The notes: generated from the sequence alone by a model not told the origin. Counted from the stretch's first letter, positions 43,860 to 52,756 are shown. The stretch: 64,000 nt of DNA from Patescibacteria group bacterium (GCA_030272735.1 JARXKL010000003.1:32192-96191), one strand, 5' to 3'. Made by a program: numbers and translations.

Positions 43860-44081
43860 TTACTGCTGCGGGGTAATGATTGTAGTCTCTGAGACTGCTG
43901 CACTTCCCAGGTTACGTAGCTCATCATGGATGCTCAGTTGACCTGACCGCTCTATAGCTGTCGAGGAAGTCAAAGGCCTACGCAAGTTTTCTCGCTCTAC
44001 TTCTTGGCTGTATATTCTAGGGCGGCCTTGTATTGGAGTACCATAATATTGATTCTGTGTAGGAAAAAGTTCATCTGACAT
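43860..44081 (-). CDS. Short hypothetical protein
   Basis: The best start is ATG 44081 (MSDELFPTQNQYYG, 73 aa), with GGAG about 12 nt upstream on the minus strand; the frame is open further but that part reads as intergenic DNA rich in promoter-like motifs. The protein is polar, with no Cys and no hydrophobic segment, and is probably largely disordered. No homologue is recognised. The region 44082-44290 between it and pheS holds repeats of TAACTGT and the pheS promoter. Confidence 0.42.
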   Translation of the reverse strand: MSDELFPTQNQYYGTPIQGRPRIYSQEVERENLRRPLTSSTAIERSGQLSIHDELRNLGSAAVSETTIITPQQ

Positions 44082-44290
44082 AAATAAGAGGACTCCGGTA
44101 TATTGTTGCTTAACTGTTAGTGTAACTGTTTTTAACCATAATAAATTTGTTATATACACAACGCGCTTGTGTAAACAATTAAACCGATAGCGCTGTAATA
44201 ACGGGGGGAACATCACGCTTACGTTTGTGACTTTTATCACATTACGAAGATAGATTCCAGGTTGTGTTTACCTCTGATACAATAAAGACA

Positions 44291-45325
44291 ATGATTGATC
44301 CGACATTGGCCGAAGGCTTAAAGAGACGTGCCTCACTAGGAGACACAACAGTTCTGCGAAGTGCAGAACTAAAAAGTGTCTTCGAAGAACTCAAAAGGCT
44401 TAGTGGTGAGGAGCGAGCAGAGCATGGGCAGGCTGCAAATAAGCTACGTACTGAAATAACCGAGTTGCTCATGAACGCACAGTCCGAGGAAGCACAGCTA
44501 CCAGCCATAGATATTACTGCACCGTTTGATATAAATGTGCCCTCAGGCCAGCGACCATCGCTGTTATCCAGTACTCAGTCAAGCCAACATCCGTTAACAA
44601 CGGAACTCGAGAAAGTAATCGACATTTTCTATCGCATGGGATTCACGGCGGTTGAATCACGCGAAATCGACGATGACTTTCACATGTTTGGCTCATTAAA
44701 CTTCCCTGAAGGTCACCCAGCGCGCGACGATTATGACACTTTTATGACAACGCAAACTGATACCGATGGTAAGCCCTTTATTGCACCGGCGCACACGAGC
44801 ACTATGCAGCACCGCTTCTTAAAGGCACACAAAGCCGATCTTGAGAGCGGAAATCCTGTTGCAGCGGTAATTCCAGGTCGAGTTTTTCGTAACGAAGACC
44901 TCGATGCACGCCACGAACATACCTTTTATCAACTAGAAGGTATATATGTCGATAAAGGCATCCATGCCGGACATTTAATTGCGACTCTCAAGACGTTTTT
45001 ACAGGAATATTATGGCAAAGAACTCGAAGTGAGAACTCAGCCGTTTTATTTTCCATTTACTGAACCGTCATTTGAGTTTTCCTTAAGTTGTCCGTTCTGC
45101 GATAAACAGGGGTGTAACATTTGTTCCCAATCAGGCTGGATAGAACTACTTGGTTGTGGGCTCATTCACCCGAACGTACTGGAAATGGCTGGTATTGATA
45201 GCAATGTATATACCGGCTTTGCGTGGGGCGGCGGCATCGAACGCTTGGTCATGATGAAATACGGCATCGAAGATATTCGACATTTTGAATCTGGCAAGCT
45301 AGACTTTTTGAGGCAGTTTTCATGA
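44291..45325 (+). CDS. pheS: Phenylalanyl-tRNA synthetase alpha subunit
   Basis: The start is ATG 44291, 7 nt after TACAAT (44278-44283); a longer frame would start inside the promoter. The 344-aa protein has a short N-terminal coiled coil and the class II catalytic core: motif 1 (ELEKVIDIFYRMGFTAVESREIDDDFHMF), TSTMQHRFL, motif 2 PGRVFRNEDLDARHEHTFYQLEG, and motif 3 GFAWGGGIERLVMMKYGI. Its TGA overlaps the four-helix-bundle ATG by ATGA, so all three genes of the operon are coupled. Confidence 0.97.
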   Translation: MIDPTLAEGLKRRASLGDTTVLRSAELKSVFEELKRLSGEERAEHGQAANKLRTEITELLMNAQSEEAQLPAIDITAPFDINVPSGQRPSLLSSTQSSQHPLTTELEKVIDIFYRMGFTAVESREIDDDFHMFGSLNFPEGHPARDDYDTFMTTQTDTDGKPFIAPAHTSTMQHRFLKAHKADLESGNPVAAVIPGRVFRNEDLDARHEHTFYQLEGIYVDKGIHAGHLIATLKTFLQEYYGKELEVRTQPFYFPFTEPSFEFSLSCPFCDKQGCNICSQSGWIELLGCGLIHPNVLEMAGIDSNVYTGFAWGGGIERLVMMKYGIEDIRHFESGKLDFLRQFS

Positions 45326-45723
45326 ACGACCGCAAACAACTTATAAAGCTAGAAGACTCAGATTTGTGGCAGCATGCTCAAAAAGTATGCAAAGTAATGT
45401 ACGAGCTCAACGACCATTTATCTGAAGAAGAGCGGGCAACACTTGGCTATCGTCTGCGCGGTAAAGCATTTGATATAACCGCCGATATCGCCGAAGCTGT
45501 CGGCGCTATAGATTATCGCGATAGCGAATTCCCACTGAGTATGGCGCGTAAAGCTGTGTTCAGCCTCAAAAATGTTTACCGTTTTTTGGGTGTACAGAAA
45601 ATAGTGTCTATTGAACCCGATATTATGCTGTCTCTCGATGAACTTGTAGCAAAAATTGACCACGAAGTTACTCAGGCATGGGAGAAAATTGATGCCTATG
45701 AATCGGAGAAACAGACTAAATGA
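45322..45723 (+). CDS. Four-helix-bundle protein embedded in the pheS-pheT operon
   Basis: The 133-aa protein fits the S23/avd-like 'four helix bundle' family: LWQHAQKVCKVMYELNDHLSEEERATLGYRLRGKAFDITADIAEAVGAIDYRD, then two further helices. It overlaps pheS (ATGA at 45322) and pheT (ATGA at 45720) by 4 nt on each side, so its synthesis is tied to the synthetase subunits. It is a candidate RNA-binding or assembly factor for PheRS. The family has known members in 23S rRNA intervening sequences and in diversity-generating retroelements (Avd). Confidence 0.8.
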   Translation: MNDRKQLIKLEDSDLWQHAQKVCKVMYELNDHLSEEERATLGYRLRGKAFDITADIAEAVGAIDYRDSEFPLSMARKAVFSLKNVYRFLGVQKIVSIEPDIMLSLDELVAKIDHEVTQAWEKIDAYESEKQTK

Positions 45724-48254
45724 AAATCAGCATAAATACTTCAGAAAATATAAGTCAACTATCGAGTCCAGGCGTCGACAGCAACTCGAACTCGGCAGAG
45801 CTGATCGATAAAATCGGCGCCCAGCTAGGAGCTGTTGAAGAAGTAATTCCCTTTGGCGATAAATTTAACGGAGTGATTCTAGTAAAAATTGTTTCGTGCG
45901 AAAAACACCCACAAGCCGACAAACTCAATATATGTTGGATAGATGATGGCGGCAAAGCAGAAAATATAGAGCGTAACGAGGATGGTCATATACAGGTGGT
46001 ATGTGGCGCGCCAAATGCGCGCGCTGGGTTAACGGTTGCTTGGTTGCCGCCAGGATCTACGGTCCCTGAAACGGTTGGCAAAGAGCCTTTTGTGCTTGGG
46101 GCGCGAGAACTTCGTGGAGTAGTGAGCAATGGCATGTTAGCCTCCGCGAAGGAATTGGCACTGGGAGACAGTCATGACGGTATTCTAGAAATTAGTGAGG
46201 AAGTTGCCCCCGGAACTAGTTTTATCGAAGCCTACAATTTACAAGGCGATCTAATCCTGGACATAGAAAACAAAATGTTTACGCATCGCCCAGACTGTTT
46301 TGGTTTTATGGGCGTCGCCCGCGAAATAGCCGGCATACAGGGCATAGCGTTCACGAGCCCAGAATGGTACACGCCGCAGCCGGAACTTCCTGCCCTCGAA
46401 GCTGATGAACTAAATCTATCGGTTTCTAATGAAATTCCCGATCTTGTGCCACGCTTTAGCGCTATCGTACTCAGTGATATCACAGTTAAGCCAAGTCCAA
46501 CCTGGCTGCAGGTGGAGCTGGCTAAAATTGGCTCTCGCTCTATAAATAATATCGTCGATTATACCAATTATTTCATGCAGCTCAGTGGGCAACCCTTGCA
46601 TGCCTATGATTATGACAAAGTTGCTGCTTGCAGTAATGATAGGCCTGTAATTATGGTGCGCAAGCCACATCCCGATGAAAAAGTCACACTTCTTAATGGC
46701 AAAGTGGTCGAACCCCGTTCCGAAGCCATACTCATTGCTACAGACAAGCAGGCGATAGGCATCGGCGGCGTCATGGGCGGCGCCGATACAGAGGTGGACG
46801 CTAACACAACACGTATTATTATTGAAAGCGCCAACTTCGATATGTATTCAATCCGCCGCACTTCGATGGCCAGCGGGTTGTTTACCGATGCGGTAACTCG
46901 TTTCAACAAAGGCCAAAGCCCGCTGCAAACACTGGCTGTTCTGGCACGCATAGTCGACGAAATCCGCAATCATGCCGATGGCAAGGTTGCTAGTAAATTA
47001 ATCGATGACAACCATCTATCCGCAGACATATTAGAGCGCCAGTCGGTGCATGCCCCAGTGGTCGTGACTGCGCAATTCATAAATGAGCGCTTAGGTTTTG
47101 AACTCGGTGCTGAGCAAATGCAGTCGATTCTGCAAAATGTTGAGTTCAACGTTGCAATTCAAGATACTGCGCTCACTATTACACCGCCATTTTGGCGCAC
47201 TGACATTGAATTACGCGAGGACATCGTTGAAGAAATAGGCAGACTTTATGGGTTCGATAAGCTGCCATTGGCACTTCCGCAACATTCGATTTCACCAACC
47301 GTACGCAACCCTTTACTTGATCTTAAAACAGCCCTTCGGAAGGCCCTCAGCAAGGCAGGCGCAAATGAGATGCTGACGTATAGCTTTGTACACGGCAATT
47401 TACTAGAAAAAGTAGGACAGCAACAGAATCATGCATTCAAAATTTCTAATGCACTCAGCCCTGACCTTCAGTACTACCGACTCAGCGTAATGCCAAGTTT
47501 ACTCGACAAGGTTCACGGCAATCTGAAGGCTGGACATAATAAGTTTGCCTTATATGAATTAGGTAAATCACATGCTGTTGAACAGATTGATAGCGAAGGT
47601 TTGCCAGTCGAACAAGAACAACTGGCTGTGGTTTTGGCAGCTGATAAAAAAGTTGCTAGTTCGATACCAGGCGCCCCTTTTTACTATGCACGACACTACG
47701 CAGGCGCAATATTGAAAGATCTCGGTCAAGGGAATAATGTTTCATTCCGTCAGGTTATCGAGCAGCAAAATCTGCCGCCATATTTTGCCCCAGACCGGAG
47801 TGCAGGTATTTTTAGTGGGGAGGTACAACTAGGTTTCATTGGCGAATTTACGGCAGCTGTGCGTTCGAAACTTAAGTTACCTGACTTTTGCGCGGGTTTT
47901 GAAATAGATAGCCAGCGTCTCCTTGAGCTCAGCGCTGACGCGACGTATCAGCCAGGCTCACGATTCCCGACGATTACTCAAGACTTTACGCTTAAAGTTT
48001 CGAGTGAATTACCATATGCAGTTCTCTTCAGTTTTATAGAAAATTACCTTACGGATAAAAATATGGTTGAAACGAACTTTACCTTAAGCCCGAAAGATAT
48101 CTTTCAGAAATCTGATGATACAGAACATAAGCAAATAACCCTACGACTTGGAATAGGCAGCAATGAGCGCACGCTGACCGACAAAGAAGTATCAGAGCTG
48201 ATTAACGAGGCTGTCAGGGCTGCTACACAATCGTTTGGCGCAGACCAGATATGA
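45720..48254 (+). CDS. pheT: Phenylalanyl-tRNA synthetase beta subunit
   Basis: The 844-aa protein has the full bacterial PheT architecture: N-terminal domain, tRNA-binding EMAP/OB fold (about 55-165; VILVKIVSCEKHPQADKLNICWID, QVVCGAPNARAG), B3/B4 editing domain (about 220-400; SRSINNIVDYTNYFMQLSGQPLHAYD, IGIGGVMGG), B5 (about 415-490), class II-like core and the C-terminal ferredoxin-fold anticodon-binding domain (RFPTITQDFTLKV). It joins PheS in the (alpha-beta)2 enzyme. Its TGA overlaps the Nudix ATG (ATGA). Confidence 0.97.
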   Translation: MKISINTSENISQLSSPGVDSNSNSAELIDKIGAQLGAVEEVIPFGDKFNGVILVKIVSCEKHPQADKLNICWIDDGGKAENIERNEDGHIQVVCGAPNARAGLTVAWLPPGSTVPETVGKEPFVLGARELRGVVSNGMLASAKELALGDSHDGILEISEEVAPGTSFIEAYNLQGDLILDIENKMFTHRPDCFGFMGVAREIAGIQGIAFTSPEWYTPQPELPALEADELNLSVSNEIPDLVPRFSAIVLSDITVKPSPTWLQVELAKIGSRSINNIVDYTNYFMQLSGQPLHAYDYDKVAACSNDRPVIMVRKPHPDEKVTLLNGKVVEPRSEAILIATDKQAIGIGGVMGGADTEVDANTTRIIIESANFDMYSIRRTSMASGLFTDAVTRFNKGQSPLQTLAVLARIVDEIRNHADGKVASKLIDDNHLSADILERQSVHAPVVVTAQFINERLGFELGAEQMQSILQNVEFNVAIQDTALTITPPFWRTDIELREDIVEEIGRLYGFDKLPLALPQHSISPTVRNPLLDLKTALRKALSKAGANEMLTYSFVHGNLLEKVGQQQNHAFKISNALSPDLQYYRLSVMPSLLDKVHGNLKAGHNKFALYELGKSHAVEQIDSEGLPVEQEQLAVVLAADKKVASSIPGAPFYYARHYAGAILKDLGQGNNVSFRQVIEQQNLPPYFAPDRSAGIFSGEVQLGFIGEFTAAVRSKLKLPDFCAGFEIDSQRLLELSADATYQPGSRFPTITQDFTLKVSSELPYAVLFSFIENYLTDKNMVETNFTLSPKDIFQKSDDTEHKQITLRLGIGSNERTLTDKEVSELINEAVRAATQSFGADQI

Positions 48255-48715
48255 TAGGCCGTGCGGGGCCTAGGCACACTGGCCGCGGAATTGTCGTACA
48301 GGATGGAAAAATACTCCTCATGGAACGGTGGCGGGATGATCTGCATTATTTTTCGATTCCCGGCGGCGGAATCGAAGCACTCGAAAGTCCTGAGCAAGCT
48401 GCTGTACGGGAGATTGCCGAAGAAACGTCAGTCCAAGTAACTATAGTTAAGGAAATACTGCAGCTGATTGATGCGGAAGTGAAGCATCATATATTTTTAT
48501 GTAAGTATATTTCTGGACGGCCACATTTGCCCAAGGACTCCGAAGAAGCCAAGCAGGGGGCAAAAAACCGCTTCGAACCCTGCTGGTTCGATTTAAAGCA
48601 AGTAGAAGAACTGCCTTTTCTGTATTGGCAGCCTATCAAGCAGCCTCTGTTAACAGCTATTAGTAATGACTTTGAGGCTGATATTGCGATTGTCAGGGTT
48701 GGCTCAACAGCGTAA
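48251..48715 (+). CDS. Nudix hydrolase
   Basis: The 154-aa protein contains a Nudix box GGGIEALESPEQAAVREIAEETSVQV (about 36-61); the position of the final Gly (REUXEEXGU) is Ser. The catalytic Glu residues (REIAEE) are intact. It is a pyrophosphohydrolase of nucleoside diphosphate-X compounds; the substrate is unknown. The N-terminus GRAGPRHTGRGIVVQDGKILLMERW is typical of the YjhB/ADPRP type. It is translationally coupled to pheT. Confidence 0.92.
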   Translation: MIGRAGPRHTGRGIVVQDGKILLMERWRDDLHYFSIPGGGIEALESPEQAAVREIAEETSVQVTIVKEILQLIDAEVKHHIFLCKYISGRPHLPKDSEEAKQGAKNRFEPCWFDLKQVEELPFLYWQPIKQPLLTAISNDFEADIAIVRVGSTA

Positions 48716-48751
48716 ACTACTAACAGATAAAAAAAGTGGAGGAGTACACTA

Positions 48752-49318
48752 ATGGCAGGAAAACGTGATAGGGCTTTTGCGCTCTTTGGAGCAGGCCTAT
48801 TCTTGCTTACATCATCAGCATTAACAATAGCAATTGTCGTACAGAACATTTCGGCTAACAAGGATAAAAAGGCAGCTGAGGCAAAAATTAAGTCATCGCA
48901 AACGACTAAACCAACCAACACGAAGGAGACAAAAGTGAACGATTCTACCAAGCTAAAAGGAACTCAGTTAGCTAATTTTACGCCAATCCCTAAGATTGAA
49001 AAGCTAACAAGCGAAGATACGACTGCCGGTACGGGCCAGGAAGTTAAAAAAGACGCCACTTTGACTGTAGATTATACAGGCGCCGTGGCGAGCACTGGAA
49101 AAGTTTTCGAAAGCTCTAAAGATTCCGGCCAAAAAGCCACATTCCCATTGAACCGAGTCATCAAAGGCTGGCAAGATGGTATTCCTGGCATGAAAGTTGG
49201 CGGAACTCGCCGCTTGTTTATTCCAGCTGCGCAAGCATATGGTTCTGCATCACCAAGTGCAGATATACCTGCTAATAGTGACCTCGTTTTTGATGTTACG
49301 GTGCACGAGGCAAAATAA
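48752..49318 (+). CDS. Membrane-anchored FKBP-type peptidyl-prolyl isomerase
   Basis: The 188-aa protein has one N-terminal membrane helix (about 10-32) and a Lys/Thr-rich linker, then an FKBP domain (about 85-188): LTVDYTGAVASTGKVFESSKDSG, FPLNRVIKGWQDGIPGMKVGGTRRLFIP, AYGSASP..IPANSDLVFDVTV. It should act on exported proteins outside the membrane, which fits the many secreted proteins in this genome. A good Shine-Dalgarno sequence (GGAGGAG) precedes the ATG. A strong inverted repeat follows the gene. Confidence 0.94.
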   Translation: MAGKRDRAFALFGAGLFLLTSSALTIAIVVQNISANKDKKAAEAKIKSSQTTKPTNTKETKVNDSTKLKGTQLANFTPIPKIEKLTSEDTTAGTGQEVKKDATLTVDYTGAVASTGKVFESSKDSGQKATFPLNRVIKGWQDGIPGMKVGGTRRLFIPAAQAYGSASPSADIPANSDLVFDVTVHEAK

Positions 49319-49340
49319 GCGTATTGTAGGCAAAAGCACA

Positions 49341-49381
49341 ATATATAGCGTCTTGCGCGAAGCTTAAACGCTATATATACT
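49341..49381 (+). promoter_or_regulatory. 11-bp inverted repeat overlapping the glutaredoxin promoter
   Basis: A perfect 11-bp inverted repeat ATATATAGCGT / ACGCTATATAT (49341-49351 and 49368-49378, 16-nt loop) contains TTGCGC (49353-49358) and a -10 TATACT (49376-49381) with 17-bp spacing. An operator for a dimeric regulator of the glutaredoxin-TrxB unit is the simplest reading; as RNA it could also be a terminator of the FKBP gene, but no U-tract follows. Confidence 0.5.
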
Positions 49382-49444
49382 GTAATGTAGACAAAGTAAA
49401 ACACAATAAAACGTCATCGCAATGACACAATAAGGAGCGGAACT

Positions 49445-49693
49445 ATGGCTAAAAACATCACAATCTTCACCACAAACACCTGCGGCTACTGCCATATGGT
49501 CAAAAAATATCTTGGTGCTAAGGGTATGACTTGGGATGAAGTTAATCTCGATGAGCAGCCGCACCGCCAAGCAGAAGCTTTACAACTTTCGGGCGCCATG
49601 ACTGTCCCGGTAACTGTCGTAACTAAAGATGATGACTCTCAAGAGGTCATTGTAGGTTACAATTTGGCTAAACTCGCACCTGCAGTTGCCTAA
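49445..49693 (+). CDS. Glutaredoxin / NrdH-like redoxin
   Basis: The 82-aa protein has a thioredoxin fold with the dithiol active site C13-G-Y-C16 and a cis-Pro in MTVPVTVV, as in NrdH/YruB-type glutaredoxins. AAGGAGCGG precedes the ATG. It sits 51 nt before thioredoxin reductase, so it is likely reduced by TrxB rather than by glutathione; that partnership is inferred from position. It lies downstream of the inverted-repeat promoter at 49341-49381. Confidence 0.93.
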   Translation: MAKNITIFTTNTCGYCHMVKKYLGAKGMTWDEVNLDEQPHRQAEALQLSGAMTVPVTVVTKDDDSQEVIVGYNLAKLAPAVA

Positions 49694-49744
49694 TACTACT
49701 AATAATTACGCTCATTGCAGCGCTTAACCGGAGCCTATTACTGA

Positions 49745-50710
49745 ATGACTGATGTATCTAATCCAGTACAAGCCAAGCATGACGTGCTAATTGTTGGTGC
49801 CGGCCCAGCCGCGTTAACTGCGGCAATTTACACTACCCGTGAAGACATCGAGACGGTGCTGTATGAACGCGGAGTAGTTGGCGGATTAGCCGCGATAACA
49901 GACATGATTGATAATTACCCTGGTTTCGAAGACGGAATAGAAGGGCTGAAACTAGCTGAAAGTTTGCGTAAACAAGCCGAGCGTTTTGGCGCCGTTATTG
50001 AACTTGGTGAAGTGACAGCCATTCACGACGAAGGCGAGTACAAGCGCCTTGAGACTACCGACGGCGACAAATATGCGCGGGCAGTACTGATTGCAACCGG
50101 TTCAGATTATAAAAAAATAGGCGTTCCCGGCGAAGAAACATACTATGGCCGAGGTGTTCACTACTGTGCAACTTGCGATGGTGCATTTTACCGCGACAAA
50201 ACCTTGGTTGTCGTAGGCGGCGGCAACTCGGCTATCCAAGAGGCAATTTTCCTAACACGATTTACTACTCACATCGATTTGCTCGTTCGCTCTACAATAA
50301 AAGCCAGTGATGTCTTGCAAAAAGACCTGCAAGAGCTCGTTGCCGCCGGAAAAATTACCGTGCACTTGAACACTACAACCGATGAAATAGTCGGCAAAGA
50401 CAAGTTTGTAACGAGCGTAAAAGCGACTAAAGATGGCTCACCAGCTGAATTTACCGTTGACGGCGTCTTTGTGTTCGTTGGTCTTGACCCGAACTCAATA
50501 TTTTTGAAACCAACCCCCATCCGATTAGATGAAATTGGCTTTGTTTTAACCGATCAAAACCTCATGACTTCCATGAATGGCGTGTTCGCAGCCGGGGATA
50601 TTCGAAGTGGCGCGACCATGCAAATCGCCAGTGCTGCTGGCGAAGGCGCCACTGCCGCGCTTAAAATTCGAGAATATCTCGAAGGCCGCAAGCACCCCGT
50701 CCAAAACTAG
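49745..50710 (+). CDS. trxB: Thioredoxin reductase
   Basis: The 321-aa protein has the FAD motif VLIVGAGPAALTAAIY (13-28), the redox-active C141-A-T-C144 in HYCATCDGAFY, the NADPH motif VVVGGGNSAIQEA, and the C-terminal FAD motif GVFAAGDIRSGATMQIASAAGEGA. It reduces thioredoxin- or glutaredoxin-like proteins using NADPH. GGAG lies about 10 nt before the ATG. It forms an apparent operon with the redoxin upstream, and its TAG shares CTAG with the stop of the convergent oxidoreductase. Confidence 0.96.
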   Translation: MTDVSNPVQAKHDVLIVGAGPAALTAAIYTTREDIETVLYERGVVGGLAAITDMIDNYPGFEDGIEGLKLAESLRKQAERFGAVIELGEVTAIHDEGEYKRLETTDGDKYARAVLIATGSDYKKIGVPGEETYYGRGVHYCATCDGAFYRDKTLVVVGGGNSAIQEAIFLTRFTTHIDLLVRSTIKASDVLQKDLQELVAAGKITVHLNTTTDEIVGKDKFVTSVKATKDGSPAEFTVDGVFVFVGLDPNSIFLKPTPIRLDEIGFVLTDQNLMTSMNGVFAAGDIRSGATMQIASAAGEGATAALKIREYLEGRKHPVQN

Positions 50711-51411
50711 TCTGTTACATAGTTCGGAAAAAAATCTAGCACGAGCTGGTGCTTTTTCACGCCTTTATGTAGCAGGCCTTGTTCTAATTGTTCAACCATG
50801 GGTTCGGGGCCTGAAACGTAGATTAGTGCATCATCATTAACTGGTTCTAGCCCGATAATACTATCTGCAGTAAGCATACCTCTTTGCCCGCCCCAGGCAT
50901 GGGCTGGTTGATCGACTATAATCGTTGCATGTACACCGGCGCTAGTAATGGTATTCTGAAAAATAATCTCTTCCTCTGAGTGCACTCCGTACAACAAACT
51001 AATGTTTCGCGCTTCATTTGTGTGGTGTAGCCAGGTCAGCATGCTGTGAAATGGGGTAATTCCGATGCCACCAGCGACGAAAATGAGTGGTGTTTGGATT
51101 AGTTTTGGGAGTACAAAATCGCCCATGGCATCGCTCATCTGTATTTGATCGCCGGGCAACATTGCTTGCAGCGCTTTTTTGAAACTACTGCCCGCTTTCG
51201 GTGTGTGTTTAGTGGTAATACTCACCAGTTCGTCGGTGGGTGATGAACTGAGGGTAAACCAACGACGTCTGCCTCGGTTGTCTGCATGCGGATGTTCTAA
51301 AGACAGTTCGACAAACTGGCCAGCGGTATACTGCACCAATCGCTCAGGAGCAAAATAGTAGGTAGCAATATGCTCAGCTTCCTGCTCGACATGATCAAAC
51401 GTAATAGTCAT
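50707..51411 (-). CDS. Ferredoxin-NADP(+) reductase-like flavoprotein
   Basis: The start is ATG 51411, 7 nt after a minus-strand TATACT (51424-51419). The 234-aa protein has the FNR fold: the FAD-binding barrel with RRRWFTLSSSP (RxYS-type motif), GSSFKKAL, then the NAD(P) domain with FVAGGIGITPFHSML and YVSGPEPMVEQLEQGL. The C-terminus ends VLDFFPNY. There is no ferredoxin or Fe-S domain fused, so an electron partner is needed. It may act with flavodoxin, redoxin or a membrane oxidase. Confidence 0.9.
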   Translation of the reverse strand: MTITFDHVEQEAEHIATYYFAPERLVQYTAGQFVELSLEHPHADNRGRRRWFTLSSSPTDELVSITTKHTPKAGSSFKKALQAMLPGDQIQMSDAMGDFVLPKLIQTPLIFVAGGIGITPFHSMLTWLHHTNEARNISLLYGVHSEEEIIFQNTITSAGVHATIIVDQPAHAWGGQRGMLTADSIIGLEPVNDDALIYVSGPEPMVEQLEQGLLHKGVKKHQLVLDFFPNYVTD

Positions 51412-51447
51412 GATCACCAGTATAGCGTAATTATCAGATTAGAATTG

Positions 51448-52113
51448 CTATTTGAAACGGTCAGGATAATCGGTAATGGCAGCGTAAAGCCCGTATTTCT
51501 GCCACTTTTTTGCTTTGGCAGCATCGTTGAGCGTATAAGCCATCAGTTTCCAGCCACGACGGGACATCGGTTGTATAAAGGGTCGCCACAGAAATTTTTG
51601 ATTCATAGCTATGTATTTTGTGCCAACTTGGCGAGCGCGATGAGTAGCAATAATGCCACTCCACGCTTCTATAACTACGGTATCTATTTGAGGCAGCGCT
51701 TTGTGAAGCTCCAGTAAAGTGGACCGACCTTTCGATGCTAGCAGTAGATGGCTAGCCTGCCATTTTGAGCCAAGATTGTCATTGATAACTTGAATTATCG
51801 GTGCAGTTACTACACCCGGTTTTACCTCAATATATAAGGTGGAACTAGGCGCAATTTGATTGAAAACTTCAGCTAAGGTCGCAAGATCAGGTTTATGCGC
51901 CTTTAGCTCAGCGTAGGTACTGTCTCGTATTATTAGGCTACTGCCACTCTGATCGGTAATAATGCCGTCATGGTCGAGGACGACAACATCGTCCCGCGTC
52001 ACCTGTAGATCGAATTCAATTATATCGACGCCGTGCTCGAGTGCTTTTTGCAGAGAAGCAATAGTATTTTCTGGGGCAAGGCCCCTGGCACCGCGATGCC
52101 CGACAATCTTCAT
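51448..52113 (-). CDS. Glycerophosphodiester phosphodiesterase
   Basis: I start it at ATG 52113 (MKIVGHRGARGLAPENT), 6 nt after a minus-strand TACACT; upstream in-frame ATGs lie in or next to the -10. The 221-aa TIM-barrel protein has the GDPD motifs HRG.....PENT, IIEFDLQVTRDDVVVLDHD, LYIEVKPG, and AYTLND at the C-terminus. It releases glycerol-3-phosphate from deacylated phospholipids, which suggests lipid scavenging. No signal peptide. Its -10 overlaps the -10 of the divergent pyrophosphatase gene. Confidence 0.94.
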   Translation of the reverse strand: MKIVGHRGARGLAPENTIASLQKALEHGVDIIEFDLQVTRDDVVVLDHDGIITDQSGSSLIIRDSTYAELKAHKPDLATLAEVFNQIAPSSTLYIEVKPGVVTAPIIQVINDNLGSKWQASHLLLASKGRSTLLELHKALPQIDTVVIEAWSGIIATHRARQVGTKYIAMNQKFLWRPFIQPMSRRGWKLMAYTLNDAAKAKKWQKYGLYAAITDYPDRFK

Positions 52114-52153
52114 AGCCATAGTGTACAATATCACCAAAGATAAAGGAGCAAAG

Positions 52154-52684
52154 ATGGCCGATTTTAATGAAGTTTTAGAGACGGGTGATTACCAAAATGG
52201 GACCGTCAATACGGTGGTGGAAATCCCTCAAGGAAGTTTCTTAAAGATTGAATGGGACCGCAAGCGCGCGGCTTTTATGCTCGACCGCGTAGAACCAGCC
52301 ATTTATGCCAAGCCAGTTAACTACGGTTTTATTCCACAAACGCTTGATGAAGACGGCGATGAGCTCGATACCTTAGTTGTGTGTGCTGAGCCAATTCCAA
52401 CTGGTGTATGGCTTGAAGCGAAAGTAATAGGGATTCTGAACTTTATTGATGACGGAGAAGCTGACCACAAGGTGATTGTGGTGCCAGCTGATGATCGTAA
52501 CACTGGTGATAGCATTCACTCACTTGATGACCTCGGCGAGCGCTGGAAGCAGATGATAGCAGAGCACTTTACGCACTACAAAGATCTCAAAAAACCAGGC
52601 AGCACTGTTGTAGAAGGTTTCGGCGACATCGATCACGCTAAAAAGATCATTGCTGAATCAATCGAACGCTACAAAAATCGTTAA
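52154..52684 (+). CDS. ppa: Inorganic pyrophosphatase
   Basis: The 176-aa product starts at ATG 52154 with an AAAGGAG Shine-Dalgarno sequence 5 nt upstream; an in-frame extension to 51962 lies in the opposite gene and is rejected. Family I PPase features are present: VVEIPQGSFLKIEWD, PVNYGFIPQT, DEDGDELDTLVV (D-x-D-x-x-x-D signature), and the C-terminal HYKDLKK. It splits pyrophosphate made by aminoacylation and polymerases. The promoter -10 TACAAT (52124-52129) overlaps the divergent GDPD promoter. Confidence 0.96.
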   Translation: MADFNEVLETGDYQNGTVNTVVEIPQGSFLKIEWDRKRAAFMLDRVEPAIYAKPVNYGFIPQTLDEDGDELDTLVVCAEPIPTGVWLEAKVIGILNFIDDGEADHKVIVVPADDRNTGDSIHSLDDLGERWKQMIAEHFTHYKDLKKPGSTVVEGFGDIDHAKKIIAESIERYKNR

Positions 52685-52689
52685 ACTGC

Positions 52690-52756
52690 TAGCACTCGTG
52701 CGAGCCAAACTGTTTAGCACTCATAAGTTGCATATGGGGTGGCGAGGCTTTACACT
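52690..52756 (+). promoter_or_regulatory. Promoter of the gap-rpiB-rpe operon with TAGCACTC direct repeats
   Basis: TTGCAT (52728-52733), a 17-bp spacer and TACACT (52751-52756) precede a leader of about 45 nt. Two TAGCACTC copies (52690-52697 and 52715-52722, 25 bp apart) lie just upstream of the -35; the second reads TTAGCACTC, identical to one half of a CIRCE element, but the other inverted half is absent. Confidence 0.5.

Noticed and set aside
44082..44290. T-box leader before pheS
   Set aside because: No T-box bulge (UGGN) or specifier-loop layout is visible, and the -10 lies 7 nt before the pheS ATG, leaving no leader.
51962..52153. N-terminal extension of the pyrophosphatase
   Set aside because: This part lies in the GDPD gene on the other strand, and a strong Shine-Dalgarno sequence precedes the ATG at 52154.
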